This document shows positions 35,352 through 44,033 of a stretch of DNA of 64,000 nucleotides, piece after piece. Below the pieces are notes generated by a model. That model did not search any database and was not told the DNA's origin. It was given only the letters and a program-made list of their open reading frames with translations. Each line of letters begins with the position of its first letter. The stretch's first letter is position 1. This DNA comes from a bacterium A37T11 (GTDB lineage Bacteria; Bacteroidota; Bacteroidia; Sphingobacteriales; Sphingobacteriaceae), in the NCBI GenBank assembly GCA_900109895.1, contig FOBR01000006.1:62001-126000 (forward strand). The letters are read 5' to 3'. Made by a program: the position numbers and the translations under genes.

Positions 35352-36881
35352 ATGAAAAAATATAAAACAACTATTGCCTTAATGCTATTAATCCTTTTAA
35401 GCACTGAAGCATGTAAAAAATTTCTGACGGTGATCCCAAAAGATAGTTTGACTGGAAATAACTTTTATAGGAACAAAGAAGATGTTGAAGCAAATATTGC
35501 TAACATGTACAGTACATTTTTTAATAAAATAAATGAAAGCTGGGTCATCGGTTCCATAGGAGAAGCTAGGTCAGGTGAAATTCACGCATCTACAGACTCT
35601 TATTATTATACTGCTAGCAGAGTTGTAGAAGTTCTTGGAAAAAACGATATGTTAAGTGTAGTAAATGAATCTGCTAATTGGAAAGACAACAATTATGTAA
35701 ACATTACAAAGTGGGATAATTATTATCAAGTTATTCAATCTGCCAATATTTTAATTAGTAAACTAAACGAAGGCATTGAAACATTAACTGAAAAAGAAAC
35801 TAAAAGATATTTAGCTGAAGCTACGTTTATAAGGTGTTTTACCTATTTTTGGATGGTCAGGATTTATGGTGATGTAGTTTATTACACGGATCCATATTAT
35901 GCAAGTGCATCCCCCAGGGAAGATATGATAACTGTGATCAATAAATGTTTAGCCGACCTTGAATCACAAAAAGATAATATTGATTGGAATTTAGGTGATC
36001 CGGCTCTAAAAGGAGCCAGAGCAAGCAGGGGAAGCTTAGTCGCTTTGCTAATGCACATGAATATGTGGAACGCAGGTTTTGATAAGGTTAATGCAAACTC
36101 TTATTATCAAAAGGTAGCCAACTTAGGGACTGAATTAGTTAATAGCGGCCAATATAAATTATTACCTATGACTATTGAAGGTTGGGGACAAGTCATAAAA
36201 GGCCGATCTGATGAAAGCCTTTTTGAATTTTATAGAAGCATAAATTATAACGATTCAAACAATAATATTGCGCCATTCGCGGAATTTTTTCTGAGATGGC
36301 CCTATAAGTTTCCAAGAATTGACGAACAAGTAAGTAAAGCGTACTATTCGGCTGATTATATGAAAAAAATATTTCCTGTAGATATTGACGACAAACGTAA
36401 AGATTTGTGGTTTGAAGATATGCTTTCAGATGATGGAGAATTTGTTGCAAAGAAATTTGCATATAATGTGTATGCTTCGGGAAATGAAAATAAAAATCCC
36501 GATAATACCTTTTTGATATTTAGGTATGCAGATGCTATTTTATTGTGGGCAGAAGCATTAGCTCAACAAAACAACATTTCTCAAGCTTTAAGTGCCATTA
36601 ATATGATTAGAGAAAGAGCAGGTGCACCATTATACACAGAGAAAGATGGAACAGAATTGCCAAATTATATCTTTTTGGAAAGAGAGCGTGAATTATTTGG
36701 AGAAGGCCTTCGTTGGTTTGATTTGGTAAGAACTAAACGTGTATTAAGCTCAGAATGGGTAAGTCACACCTTAAGTTCAGATCAATTTAATCGCAGAGCC
36801 TGGACATGGCCTATTCATCGAAATGCGTTAAACAATAATCCCTCCTTGTCTTTAAACGAATACTGGCAATCAGCAAATTAA
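35352..36881 (+). CDS. RagB/SusD family surface lipoprotein (second copy)
   Basis: This 509-residue lipoprotein has its Cys at residue 21 (STEACKKFLTVIPKDSLTG). SusD signatures are YYQVIQSANILISKLNEG, ATFIRCFTYFWMVRIYGDV, FRYADAILLWAEALAQ, AINMIRERAGAPLY and ERERELFGEGLRWFDLVRTKR. It starts 12 bases after the SusC stop and should form its surface lid. It differs in sequence from the SusD at 28389, so the two pairs may bind different parts or sizes of a substrate; that is inference. Confidence 0.96.
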   Translation: MKKYKTTIALMLLILLSTEACKKFLTVIPKDSLTGNNFYRNKEDVEANIANMYSTFFNKINESWVIGSIGEARSGEIHASTDSYYYTASRVVEVLGKNDMLSVVNESANWKDNNYVNITKWDNYYQVIQSANILISKLNEGIETLTEKETKRYLAEATFIRCFTYFWMVRIYGDVVYYTDPYYASASPREDMITVINKCLADLESQKDNIDWNLGDPALKGARASRGSLVALLMHMNMWNAGFDKVNANSYYQKVANLGTELVNSGQYKLLPMTIEGWGQVIKGRSDESLFEFYRSINYNDSNNNIAPFAEFFLRWPYKFPRIDEQVSKAYYSADYMKKIFPVDIDDKRKDLWFEDMLSDDGEFVAKKFAYNVYASGNENKNPDNTFLIFRYADAILLWAEALAQQNNISQALSAINMIRERAGAPLYTEKDGTELPNYIFLERERELFGEGLRWFDLVRTKRVLSSEWVSHTLSSDQFNRRAWTWPIHRNALNNNPSLSLNEYWQSAN

Positions 36882-36894
36882 ATTAAGAAAAACA

Positions 36895-37632
36895 ATGAAT
36901 ACGTCAAATAAAATATTCAACCAGTTAGTAACATTTTATTTTTTTTCTTTTCTGGCTTGTATATATTTATCTTCTTGTGGAAAAGATAAATATTACATAG
37001 ACGGAGGGGTAGCTAATGGAAAATTCGAAGGCAGTACATTGGAATATTTAACTTCTAAACCAAGAGAATTTGATAGTTTGGTAACCGTAATAAAATTAGC
37101 AGGACTCGAAGAAACATTTGAAAAAGATGAAATCACTTTTTTTGCCCCTAGGGACGAAAATATTAAGGCTTTAATTGGAAATATCAGAACTGACAACACC
37201 GTCAATAACCTATTATATTTTTTGGGTCGTGATACCGTAAAGGCATTAAATGACATAGATTCCACCATATGGCGTAAGTACCTGCTAAGACACGTGTTTA
37301 AAGGAAAGCACAAATTGGCAGATTATCCACAGATAGATTTTGAAATAACCAATGTCTATCCGGGAGAGAATTATTATTCTTACAGTGGCGATGTAAGCAA
37401 TATTGGGGTTGTTTTTAACGATGCAGGCGGAGTAAAATATGCAGGATACCGACAATTATACATATCTTACATTTCAGATATGACTAATCCGGATCAACGG
37501 TATTCAGTTCCTGTAGCTTCATCAGATATAGAGCCCGACAATGGGGTTGTCCATGTACTTGATTATACAAAAGCAGAGTTTGGATTTTCACAATACGATA
37601 TGGTTATAGATATTGAAAATAGCAAAAGATAG
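36895..37632 (+). CDS. FAS1-like lipoprotein (second copy, no discoidin domain)
   Basis: This 245-residue lipoprotein has a lipobox at IYLSSCGKDK (Cys 28). One FAS1-like domain fills the protein: STLEYLTSKPREFDSLVTVI, DEITFFAPRDENIKALIGN and the closing NGVVHVLDYTKAEFGFSQYD. The opening is clearly related to the FAS1 region of the protein encoded at 29910, but the C-terminal beta-sandwich of that protein is absent. FAS1 domains mediate adhesion or ligand binding. It starts 13 bases after SusD and ends 6 bases before the next gene. Confidence 0.83.
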   Translation: MNTSNKIFNQLVTFYFFSFLACIYLSSCGKDKYYIDGGVANGKFEGSTLEYLTSKPREFDSLVTVIKLAGLEETFEKDEITFFAPRDENIKALIGNIRTDNTVNNLLYFLGRDTVKALNDIDSTIWRKYLLRHVFKGKHKLADYPQIDFEITNVYPGENYYSYSGDVSNIGVVFNDAGGVKYAGYRQLYISYISDMTNPDQRYSVPVASSDIEPDNGVVHVLDYTKAEFGFSQYDMVIDIENSKR

Positions 37633-37638
37633 TATAAT

Positions 37639-39258
37639 ATGAGAACAAATCAATTAAATATTTCAATCAAATTTTTGCTCTTCTGCATCTTTTTGAATTC
37701 CTGTAAAAATGATATAAAAAAGTATACCACTGCTTATGAAAGTCCAAAATCTGTATTGCCCGTATCCTTGGATAGGACACAAACGCCAATTCCTGCCTTT
37801 GGAATACCCGGTACGCTTGTTAGTATCAAAGTAAAAGGATTACTTCCCTATAAAGACGTGACTATCTTTAAATTTAACGGACAAACAGCAACTATCAAGG
37901 AAATTACAGATTCTGTATTAGTCGCTGAAGTTCCTAATAATGCAACAACTGGAATTATTTCAATATCAATAAATGATGTCGTACTCTTTGGACCAAATTT
38001 TAAAGTTGATGGAAAAATAAATATAGATAACACTTTTAAAATTAAAAACGGGACTAACGGAAGTGTTAATTCTTTACTTAAGACTGCTGATGGAAAAATT
38101 ATTTACTTTGGATCTTTTACTAATTTTGATAATAAAGCAGTACTTGATCCTATAAATAAACTAGCAAGAACTTATTCGGATGGCACATATGACGCCACCT
38201 TCAGAACTGGAAAAGGAGCAAATGGTTATTTAAGTAGAGGAATACAAATTAACAATAAATTATATATTGCAGGAAATTTTTCCGCATATGATCAACGTAC
38301 ACAAGATATAAGTAATTTAACGCAATTAAACTTAAATGGAAGAATTGACACTATAGGAGTACACACCTTTAGGAGACCAGATCAAACAGATACTATAAAA
38401 TATTATCCAACATTCAATGGAGGTGTTGATGGAAATTTAGAAAGTATTTATTTTCATCAAAACAAAATTTTAATAGCTGGATCCTTTACAAATTACATAT
38501 ACCGAGAATATGACAAGCCTAACAAGCTTGAAACAAAGGATAGTGTAATTATACACAAAATACCGATGAATCAAATAGCATTATTAAATTTAGATGGTAG
38601 TCTCGATAAAACTTTCCGCTTTGATCAATCAGCAAGTAAGGGATATAGTTCTGCTAATGGTCCTATAAGTATATATTACCATACCGATGAATTATTAAAA
38701 GGGAAAATATTAGTATATGGTTCATTCACAAAATTTGACGGACAGCCCGAAGGATATATTCTCAGGCTTAATCCAGATGGCACTAAAGACAAAACTTTTA
38801 ATCCCGGAGGAAGTGGTGCTGATTACAATATCAGTTATGCATCATACAATCCACTGACTAAAAAATACATGATATGTGGAAATTTTAAAAATTATAATGG
38901 AAAAAATTCACCTATGCTGGCTATGTTAAATCAAGATGGAACTCTTGACCAATCATTTATACCTAAAATATTTGATGGTGGCCAACCAAGATTTGTATAC
39001 CAATTATCTGATGGAAAAATTTTAGTAAGCGGAATATTTGCCAAGTATAATTATATATCAAGAAGCAACCTTTTATTTTTAACCAATACTGGTGAACTTG
39101 CAGAAGGTTATAATGCTTATGGAGATGTATCAGGTATCATTTCAAATTTATATGAAACTACCTCTGATGATGGTAAAAAAGCCCTTTTAATATTAGGTAA
39201 TATAAGAAGTTTTAATGGTGAAAATGTAAATAATCTATTTAGGATCACATTAGAATAA
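37639..39258 (+). CDS. DUF5008-like lipoprotein with IPT and delta-60 repeats
   Basis: This 539-residue lipoprotein has its Cys at residue 22 (FLNSCKNDI). An IPT/TIG-like domain (about residues 50-125) reads TPIPAFGIPGTLVSIKVKGL with FNGQTATIKEITDSVLVAEV. A repeat region then shows the delta-60 beta-propeller pattern: LNLDGSLDKTFRFD, LNPDGTKDKTFNPG and LNQDGTLDQSFIPK, alternating with YGSFTKFDG-like strands. This fits the DUF5008 group as I recall it. It is likely a surface binding protein. It starts 6 bases after the FAS1 gene, in the slot that DUF5007 fills in the first set. Confidence 0.75.
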   Translation: MRTNQLNISIKFLLFCIFLNSCKNDIKKYTTAYESPKSVLPVSLDRTQTPIPAFGIPGTLVSIKVKGLLPYKDVTIFKFNGQTATIKEITDSVLVAEVPNNATTGIISISINDVVLFGPNFKVDGKINIDNTFKIKNGTNGSVNSLLKTADGKIIYFGSFTNFDNKAVLDPINKLARTYSDGTYDATFRTGKGANGYLSRGIQINNKLYIAGNFSAYDQRTQDISNLTQLNLNGRIDTIGVHTFRRPDQTDTIKYYPTFNGGVDGNLESIYFHQNKILIAGSFTNYIYREYDKPNKLETKDSVIIHKIPMNQIALLNLDGSLDKTFRFDQSASKGYSSANGPISIYYHTDELLKGKILVYGSFTKFDGQPEGYILRLNPDGTKDKTFNPGGSGADYNISYASYNPLTKKYMICGNFKNYNGKNSPMLAMLNQDGTLDQSFIPKIFDGGQPRFVYQLSDGKILVSGIFAKYNYISRSNLLFLTNTGELAEGYNAYGDVSGIISNLYETTSDDGKKALLILGNIRSFNGENVNNLFRITLE

Positions 39259-39285
39259 TAATTAAAAACGTTTTAAATCAAAAGT

Positions 39286-41001
39286 ATGTTAGGCTATATA
39301 ATCAAAAAAAATATATTTTGGAAAATGTTATTATATACATTAATTTCTTCCATAATATTAAGCTGCAATGAAGATTTTAAAAAGCTAATTGAAACAACAA
39401 ACCAGATTGATTCAATGAATGTTACTTATGGAGAATCAAAAGTACTCTATTTAATAGTAGACGGTTTAAGAGGAAAGTCATTGCAAAGTGCTAATGTACC
39501 AAATATCAAATCATTGCTTACAAATTCCATATATTCATATTATTCACTAAATGATGAAGATTCTAAATATATTTATACCAACTGGGCTGACATGTTGACT
39601 GGAGTTGACAAAAGCAAACATTTAGTAGAAGGTGACTTAAGAAAAAATAATTTTATAAAATACCCTATAATTTTTAAACACGTAAAAGAACTATCATCCA
39701 AATATAAGGTATATTCAATATCTGACGACCCTGTATTTAGCCAATATTTCGGAGCAGAGGCTATCAACAATCTGAAAGTATCTTCGGACGAGGAAGTAGA
39801 ATCAAAAACTGTTGAATCTTTATCAGATGATTCCGTAACGATGTTAACAGCTCATTTTACTCAGGTTAATAAGGTGGGTAAGTTATATGGCTATGATATA
39901 TCTAAAAGTCAGTATGCCGATGCCATTCAAAATTTTGATAATTCGGTAGGGAAAATTTTAAATGCATTAAAATCAAGAAGAAATTACAGTAAAGAAAGAT
40001 GGTTGGTTATTATCGCATCGAGTAAAGGAGGGGATTATACCATTGATGAAACACAAAATGATCACACAATTTTTTCAAAGCCAATAAATAATACTTTTAC
40101 CATTTATTGGAGCAGCACATACAAAACAAACTACATTAATAAACCTTTCGTTGGAAATAACTTACAGGGAGAATTCATCCGCTTTGGGAACACTCATTCA
40201 GCTTATGTATCCGAAGGAGAAAATAGTTTATATAATTTTGGAACTCGAGTGTATACCATTGAAATAAAAATTAAAAAAAATCCAGGTATTGATAGTAGTT
40301 ATAAATTTACAAATGCACCTATAATACGTAAAATAAAAAATTGGTCAACTGACAGTTCATCAAATGGTTGGTCCATATATTTAGATGGAAATAGCTGGAA
40401 GTTTTCTGCTATTGGCAGCCAAGGGAAAGGGACTGTTTCAGGAGGAACACTTTCTGACGCCACTTGGAACAATATAACGGTAGAATGTATTCAAAAAGAG
40501 GATATTAGATATATAAGAACTTATACTAATGGAAATTTCAATAATGAAACCAATATCCAAAATTGGGGATATTTTGACAACCCAAATCCATTAGCATTAG
40601 GACACCAAAATGGAGATGTTGAAGGAACTTTGGATGCTTATTTGGCGGATGTAAGAATTTGGAATGCGGCACTTCCAGATGAAGTTATCAGCAAGTATTC
40701 ATGCCTTGGTGAAATTAATGATGATCACCCTTATTTTAATCTGCTAACGGGAAATTGGCCGATGGTAGATATTCAAGGAAACAAAATACTAGATCAGGGA
40801 CCTTTCTCCAGCAATATGACATTAACAGGGGGGATCTTTACAAAAAAATATTTGACTGAATACCTTTGTGCCCCCTCAGCAAGCGAACTAAGTATGCTTG
40901 TTCCACGTGGGGTCGACATTCCTGCGCAAATCATTAGCTGGTTGAAAATTCCCCGGAATGAGGATTGGGATCTAGACGGAAGAGTTTGGTTAGACGAGTA
41001 A
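39286..41001 (+). CDS. alkaline-phosphatase-like plus LamG lipoprotein (DUF4983-like), probably inactive
   Basis: This 571-residue lipoprotein has its Cys at residue 27 (IILSCNEDF). Residues about 45-295 resemble a type I phosphodiesterase/alkaline phosphatase fold: YLIVDGLRGKSL, then YTNWADMLTGVDKSKH. Where active relatives show vDxxGH and SDHG or SNHG metal motifs, this reads QVNKVGKLYG and IASSKGGD, so ligands look lost. A LamG-like beta-sandwich (about 300-470) has VYTIEIKIKKNPG, ATWNNITVECI and LGHQNGDVEGTLDAYLADVR. The C-terminal LVPRGVDIPAQIISWLKIP matches a DUF4983-type tail. A binding rather than catalytic role is inferred. Confidence 0.75.
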   Translation: MLGYIIKKNIFWKMLLYTLISSIILSCNEDFKKLIETTNQIDSMNVTYGESKVLYLIVDGLRGKSLQSANVPNIKSLLTNSIYSYYSLNDEDSKYIYTNWADMLTGVDKSKHLVEGDLRKNNFIKYPIIFKHVKELSSKYKVYSISDDPVFSQYFGAEAINNLKVSSDEEVESKTVESLSDDSVTMLTAHFTQVNKVGKLYGYDISKSQYADAIQNFDNSVGKILNALKSRRNYSKERWLVIIASSKGGDYTIDETQNDHTIFSKPINNTFTIYWSSTYKTNYINKPFVGNNLQGEFIRFGNTHSAYVSEGENSLYNFGTRVYTIEIKIKKNPGIDSSYKFTNAPIIRKIKNWSTDSSSNGWSIYLDGNSWKFSAIGSQGKGTVSGGTLSDATWNNITVECIQKEDIRYIRTYTNGNFNNETNIQNWGYFDNPNPLALGHQNGDVEGTLDAYLADVRIWNAALPDEVISKYSCLGEINDDHPYFNLLTGNWPMVDIQGNKILDQGPFSSNMTLTGGIFTKKYLTEYLCAPSASELSMLVPRGVDIPAQIISWLKIPRNEDWDLDGRVWLDE

Positions 41002-41035
41002 ACCGCGTATATTTAAGGAAATCATCAATTTAAAA

Positions 41036-42115
41036 ATGAAAATGAAAATAACTATTATGTCTACAAAGGCTTTTAAAATAAAACTAAAACGAAACAGGCT
41101 AAAATACATTATAATTTTAGGAATGATTTTGTTTTTCAATTCTTGTAAAGATAAAAAAGAAGTAAGTAATGTAGAAGAATTACCTAACCCAACTGCAAAC
41201 TTTACTTCAGCAGAAGTATCAGAAAAAGATCCATTTACATATAAATTTATTAGTCAGTCAGAAAATTATAAAAATATATTCTGGGATTTTGGTGATGATA
41301 GTGTGGCGTATGATGAAACACCACTACATACCTTCTCAACAACAGGAGAATATAGAATAAAGCTAGTTGTAAAAAATGAATTGAAGGATTGGGCTCAGAA
41401 TGAAGAAATTATTAAAATAGAGGCAGACAGCATATTAGACATACAGGCTCAGAAGCATTCTGGTACTTTAATGAGGCTTTCCCCAAAAACTTCCATGGAT
41501 ATTGATAGTGCCTTTTGGTATAGAGATTCAAGTAGTAACCCAGTTTTAATTGATATAGCCTCCTCTATTGATGTGTCTGCACCAACCGGTTCGCTGGAAA
41601 ATTACACCTTAAAAGTCAAAACAAAGAAAAAATCTGTTGTTCAAATTAATAGACTATTAAGTGAAAGGGGAATCGTATATGATGTTACGAACTCAGGTGT
41701 ATTTTCTGTTTCAGCAGAAAACTCATCCGGCAAAGACGCTTCTGAAGGATCATTAAAACTGATTGATAATTTAAAAACCACAAAATTCTTACTATTTAAC
41801 TTTGCAGGAAATTTATGGATAGAATTTAAATATTATAATCCCACCATAATTAGTGCTTATAGCCTCACTACGGGAAATGATGCCCCATCAAGAGATCCAA
41901 AAGATTGGTATATGGCTGGTTCAAATGATGGAATAGATTGGAAGGTTCTTGATCAGCATTCAGAAGAGCATTTCAGTGAAAGAAGAATGTCCGTTACCTA
42001 TTTATTCAACAATAAAACCCCTTACCGATATTACAGATTATTTATTACAGAAATAAATAGTGGTACCTTATTCCAAATGTCAGAGCTAAGAATGCTGCAA
42101 TTTCCATCTGAATAA
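41036..42115 (+). CDS. PKD plus discoidin-like lipoprotein
   Basis: This 359-residue lipoprotein has its Cys at residue 37 (LFFNSCKDKK) after a basic N-terminus; later in-frame Met codons at residues 3 and 8 are alternative starts. A PKD domain (about residues 50-130) shows the diagnostic IFWDFGDDSVAYDETPLHTF and EYRIKLVVKN. The C-terminal half resembles F5/8 type C domains (IEFKYYNPTIISAYSLTTG, RDPKDWYMAGSNDGIDWKVL, YRYYRLFITEI) and is clearly related to the C-terminus of the protein at 29910. It is the last gene of the compact array; a 107-base gap follows. Confidence 0.82.
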   Translation: MKMKITIMSTKAFKIKLKRNRLKYIIILGMILFFNSCKDKKEVSNVEELPNPTANFTSAEVSEKDPFTYKFISQSENYKNIFWDFGDDSVAYDETPLHTFSTTGEYRIKLVVKNELKDWAQNEEIIKIEADSILDIQAQKHSGTLMRLSPKTSMDIDSAFWYRDSSSNPVLIDIASSIDVSAPTGSLENYTLKVKTKKKSVVQINRLLSERGIVYDVTNSGVFSVSAENSSGKDASEGSLKLIDNLKTTKFLLFNFAGNLWIEFKYYNPTIISAYSLTTGNDAPSRDPKDWYMAGSNDGIDWKVLDQHSEEHFSERRMSVTYLFNNKTPYRYYRLFITEINSGTLFQMSELRMLQFPSE

Positions 42116-42222
42116 TAGTTAACAAAATATTAACAAGACATTTAATATCTATTAACAGATAACCCTTAATTAATATCATACATTTACCTAGATAATAAAA
42201 CAAATGAAATTAAACTAAAGTC

Positions 42223-43140
42223 ATGAATTATTTTTCATTATTCTTCACATCTCTAAGTTTTTTGGCAACTCCCCAAAAACAGTTCTCAACCTTATTTGTA
42301 CCTGATCCTCCTCCCCCTCTCACATGGACAGAGCATTGGTTTGACCATACTCAAGTGTTAAAACGCCAATACTTTGATAACTCAATCGCATTGTACTATG
42401 ATGACGATATGGATAAATCCATAACTTGGCCAATACGTTACTTGGGTGCAGCCTGGGCATATACACAAAAAAATTACGGTCCTTTTGGTGATAGTTCCAG
42501 GTTATTTATTAATCTGCATGCTGCTAAATATGGTGGTGGCCATCCCTCAACCTATTTTGACGCCAGTCATGATTATCGTAATGTGATTGATATTGGTCAG
42601 AAAAACTCCTGGGCTGACAGTACGGGATGGAATTTGGATGCAACAGTACATGAGATCGGTCATATTATAGAAGGTTCTTCACACCATACCCATAATTCTC
42701 CTGCATTTGGAATATGGCATGACAGTAAATGGATAGAGATTTTTCAATATGATGTGTATAAAAAATTGGGATGGGAAAGTGATGCGGACCGCTGGTATAC
42801 TGACAAAATGAAAACTATTGATAACTTTCCGCACCCCAATACCCAATGGTTTAAAAATTGGTTTTATCCGATTTACAGTGAAAATGGTGAAACAGCTGTT
42901 TTAAAAAAATTCTTTACGCTACTAGCTGAGAATTTTCCTAAAAATTCAATTGGAAAGGATAGATTTGAATACACCCGTAATCTTAACTTTGGAGAATTCG
43001 TTTTTTTCTGGAGTGGCGCTGCAGGCAAAGACTTAAAAGAGCTAGCCTTACATGCTTTTGGTAGTAAAGATGAAAAAGGGACAGATTGGATTCCTCAATT
43101 TGATCAAGCAAAAAAAGAGTTTTCTAAAATAAAATTTTAA
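42223..43140 (+). CDS. secreted HEXXH metallopeptidase-like protein
   Basis: This 305-residue protein has a hydrophobic N-terminus (YFSLFFTSLSFLATP) that probably directs export; no lipobox is present. The zinc-binding HEXXH motif is H143-E144-I-G-H147 (TVHEIGHIIEGSSHHTHN), followed by a tryptophan-rich FGIWHDSKWIEIF that may give the third ligand. Early residues include proline-rich VPDPPPPLTW and the YDDDMDKSI patch. I cannot place it in a named peptidase family; it may share the BSP-like fold with its neighbour. It lies between the SusC/SusD array and the BSP gene, suggesting surface or periplasmic proteolysis. Confidence 0.72.
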   Translation: MNYFSLFFTSLSFLATPQKQFSTLFVPDPPPPLTWTEHWFDHTQVLKRQYFDNSIALYYDDDMDKSITWPIRYLGAAWAYTQKNYGPFGDSSRLFINLHAAKYGGGHPSTYFDASHDYRNVIDIGQKNSWADSTGWNLDATVHEIGHIIEGSSHHTHNSPAFGIWHDSKWIEIFQYDVYKKLGWESDADRWYTDKMKTIDNFPHPNTQWFKNWFYPIYSENGETAVLKKFFTLLAENFPKNSIGKDRFEYTRNLNFGEFVFFWSGAAGKDLKELALHAFGSKDEKGTDWIPQFDQAKKEFSKIKF

Positions 43141-43231
43141 TCAGCGGCAAAAATAATTTTAATTGATTTGGTAATAGACCCTTGTTTTATTGCCACACAT
43201 GAATTATATATCCTCTTTTAATTGAATAATA

Positions 43232-43954
43232 ATGAATCTTAAAAAAATAATCATTCCGGCTGTTTGCAGCATTTATTTATTTCAAACTTCAAATGCCCAA
43301 CAACATCATCCCCGTGATTGGGATGAAATCGATACGGCCGGAATAATTAGTGCAGACACCACGCAAAAAAAAGGATTTAAACTTATTGTTATCAACAAAT
43401 CTCCTGGCTTTAGCCAAACCACAATAAACAGGCTCAAAGAAACGTTTTATAACGTATATCCTAAAGAAGTAAAAACCTATAACAAAAACTCTTTAAAAGA
43501 AGTGGTTTTTTTGATAGATCCAGCATATGATGGAGTGGCCGCAACCGCCGGAAAAACAGTCAGGTATAACCCACAATGGCTTATAAAAAATCCAGAAGAT
43601 ATTGATGTTGTTACACATGAAGTGATGCACATTGTACAAGGTTACGGGGGCGGATCGGGCCCGGGCTGGGTGACCGAAGGCATTGCTGACTATGTTCGCT
43701 ATCGTTTTGGCGTGAATAACGATGCTGCCAAATGGTCGCTTACGCCTTTTAAAGACACACAAAGTTATACCAATGCCTACCGCATCACCGCTCGGTTCCT
43801 GGTATGGATTGAAAAAAAGTATAATAAAAATTTCGTAATTAAGCTGGATAAGGCGATGCGAGATCACACCTACAACGATGATATCTGGAAACTAAATGGC
43901 GGAAAAACTTTAAATGAACTTTGGAGCGCCTATGCGGCAAATCCTGTCATTTAA
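43232..43954 (+). CDS. basic secretory protein (BSP) family metallopeptidase
   Basis: This 240-residue protein has a signal peptide (IIIPAVCSIYLFQTSNAQ). The core shows the BSP family pattern: H129-E-V-M-H133 (VTHEVMHIVQGYGGGSGPGW) followed by VTEGIADYVRYRFG, whose Glu probably completes the zinc site. It ends with RFLVWIEKKYNKNFV and LWSAYAANPVI, also typical. BSP proteins were first described as plant defence proteins and are predicted zinc peptidases. It lies between a second HEXXH protein and the GH92 mannosidase, so joint action on glycoproteins is a reasonable guess. Confidence 0.9.
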   Translation: MNLKKIIIPAVCSIYLFQTSNAQQHHPRDWDEIDTAGIISADTTQKKGFKLIVINKSPGFSQTTINRLKETFYNVYPKEVKTYNKNSLKEVVFLIDPAYDGVAATAGKTVRYNPQWLIKNPEDIDVVTHEVMHIVQGYGGGSGPGWVTEGIADYVRYRFGVNNDAAKWSLTPFKDTQSYTNAYRITARFLVWIEKKYNKNFVIKLDKAMRDHTYNDDIWKLNGGKTLNELWSAYAANPVI

Positions 43955-43960
43955 AATTTA

Positions 43961-44008
43961 TATATTTGCAAAAACAACATGGGGCCTTTTTTTAAAAAAG
44001 AGGGCCCC
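43961..44008 (+). promoter_or_regulatory. -7-like box and leader hairpin before GH92
   Basis: TATATTTG at 43961-43968 matches TAnnTTTG, but no -33 TTTG is well placed. From 43981 to 44008, GGGGCC pairs with GGCCCC, and T-rich and A-rich segments between them extend the stem with a small bulge. The hairpin falls between the possible start point and the GH92 ATG at 44034. It could end transcription from the BSP gene, or be a 5' leader structure of the GH92 mRNA. Confidence 0.45.
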
Positions 44009-44033
44009 AATGTTTTTCAAAAAAAATCAAGAA

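Noticed and set aside
43914-44033. 40-residue N-terminal extension of GH92
   Set aside because: It overlaps the BSP gene, crosses a hairpin and would bury the signal peptide; the ATG at 44034 is better.
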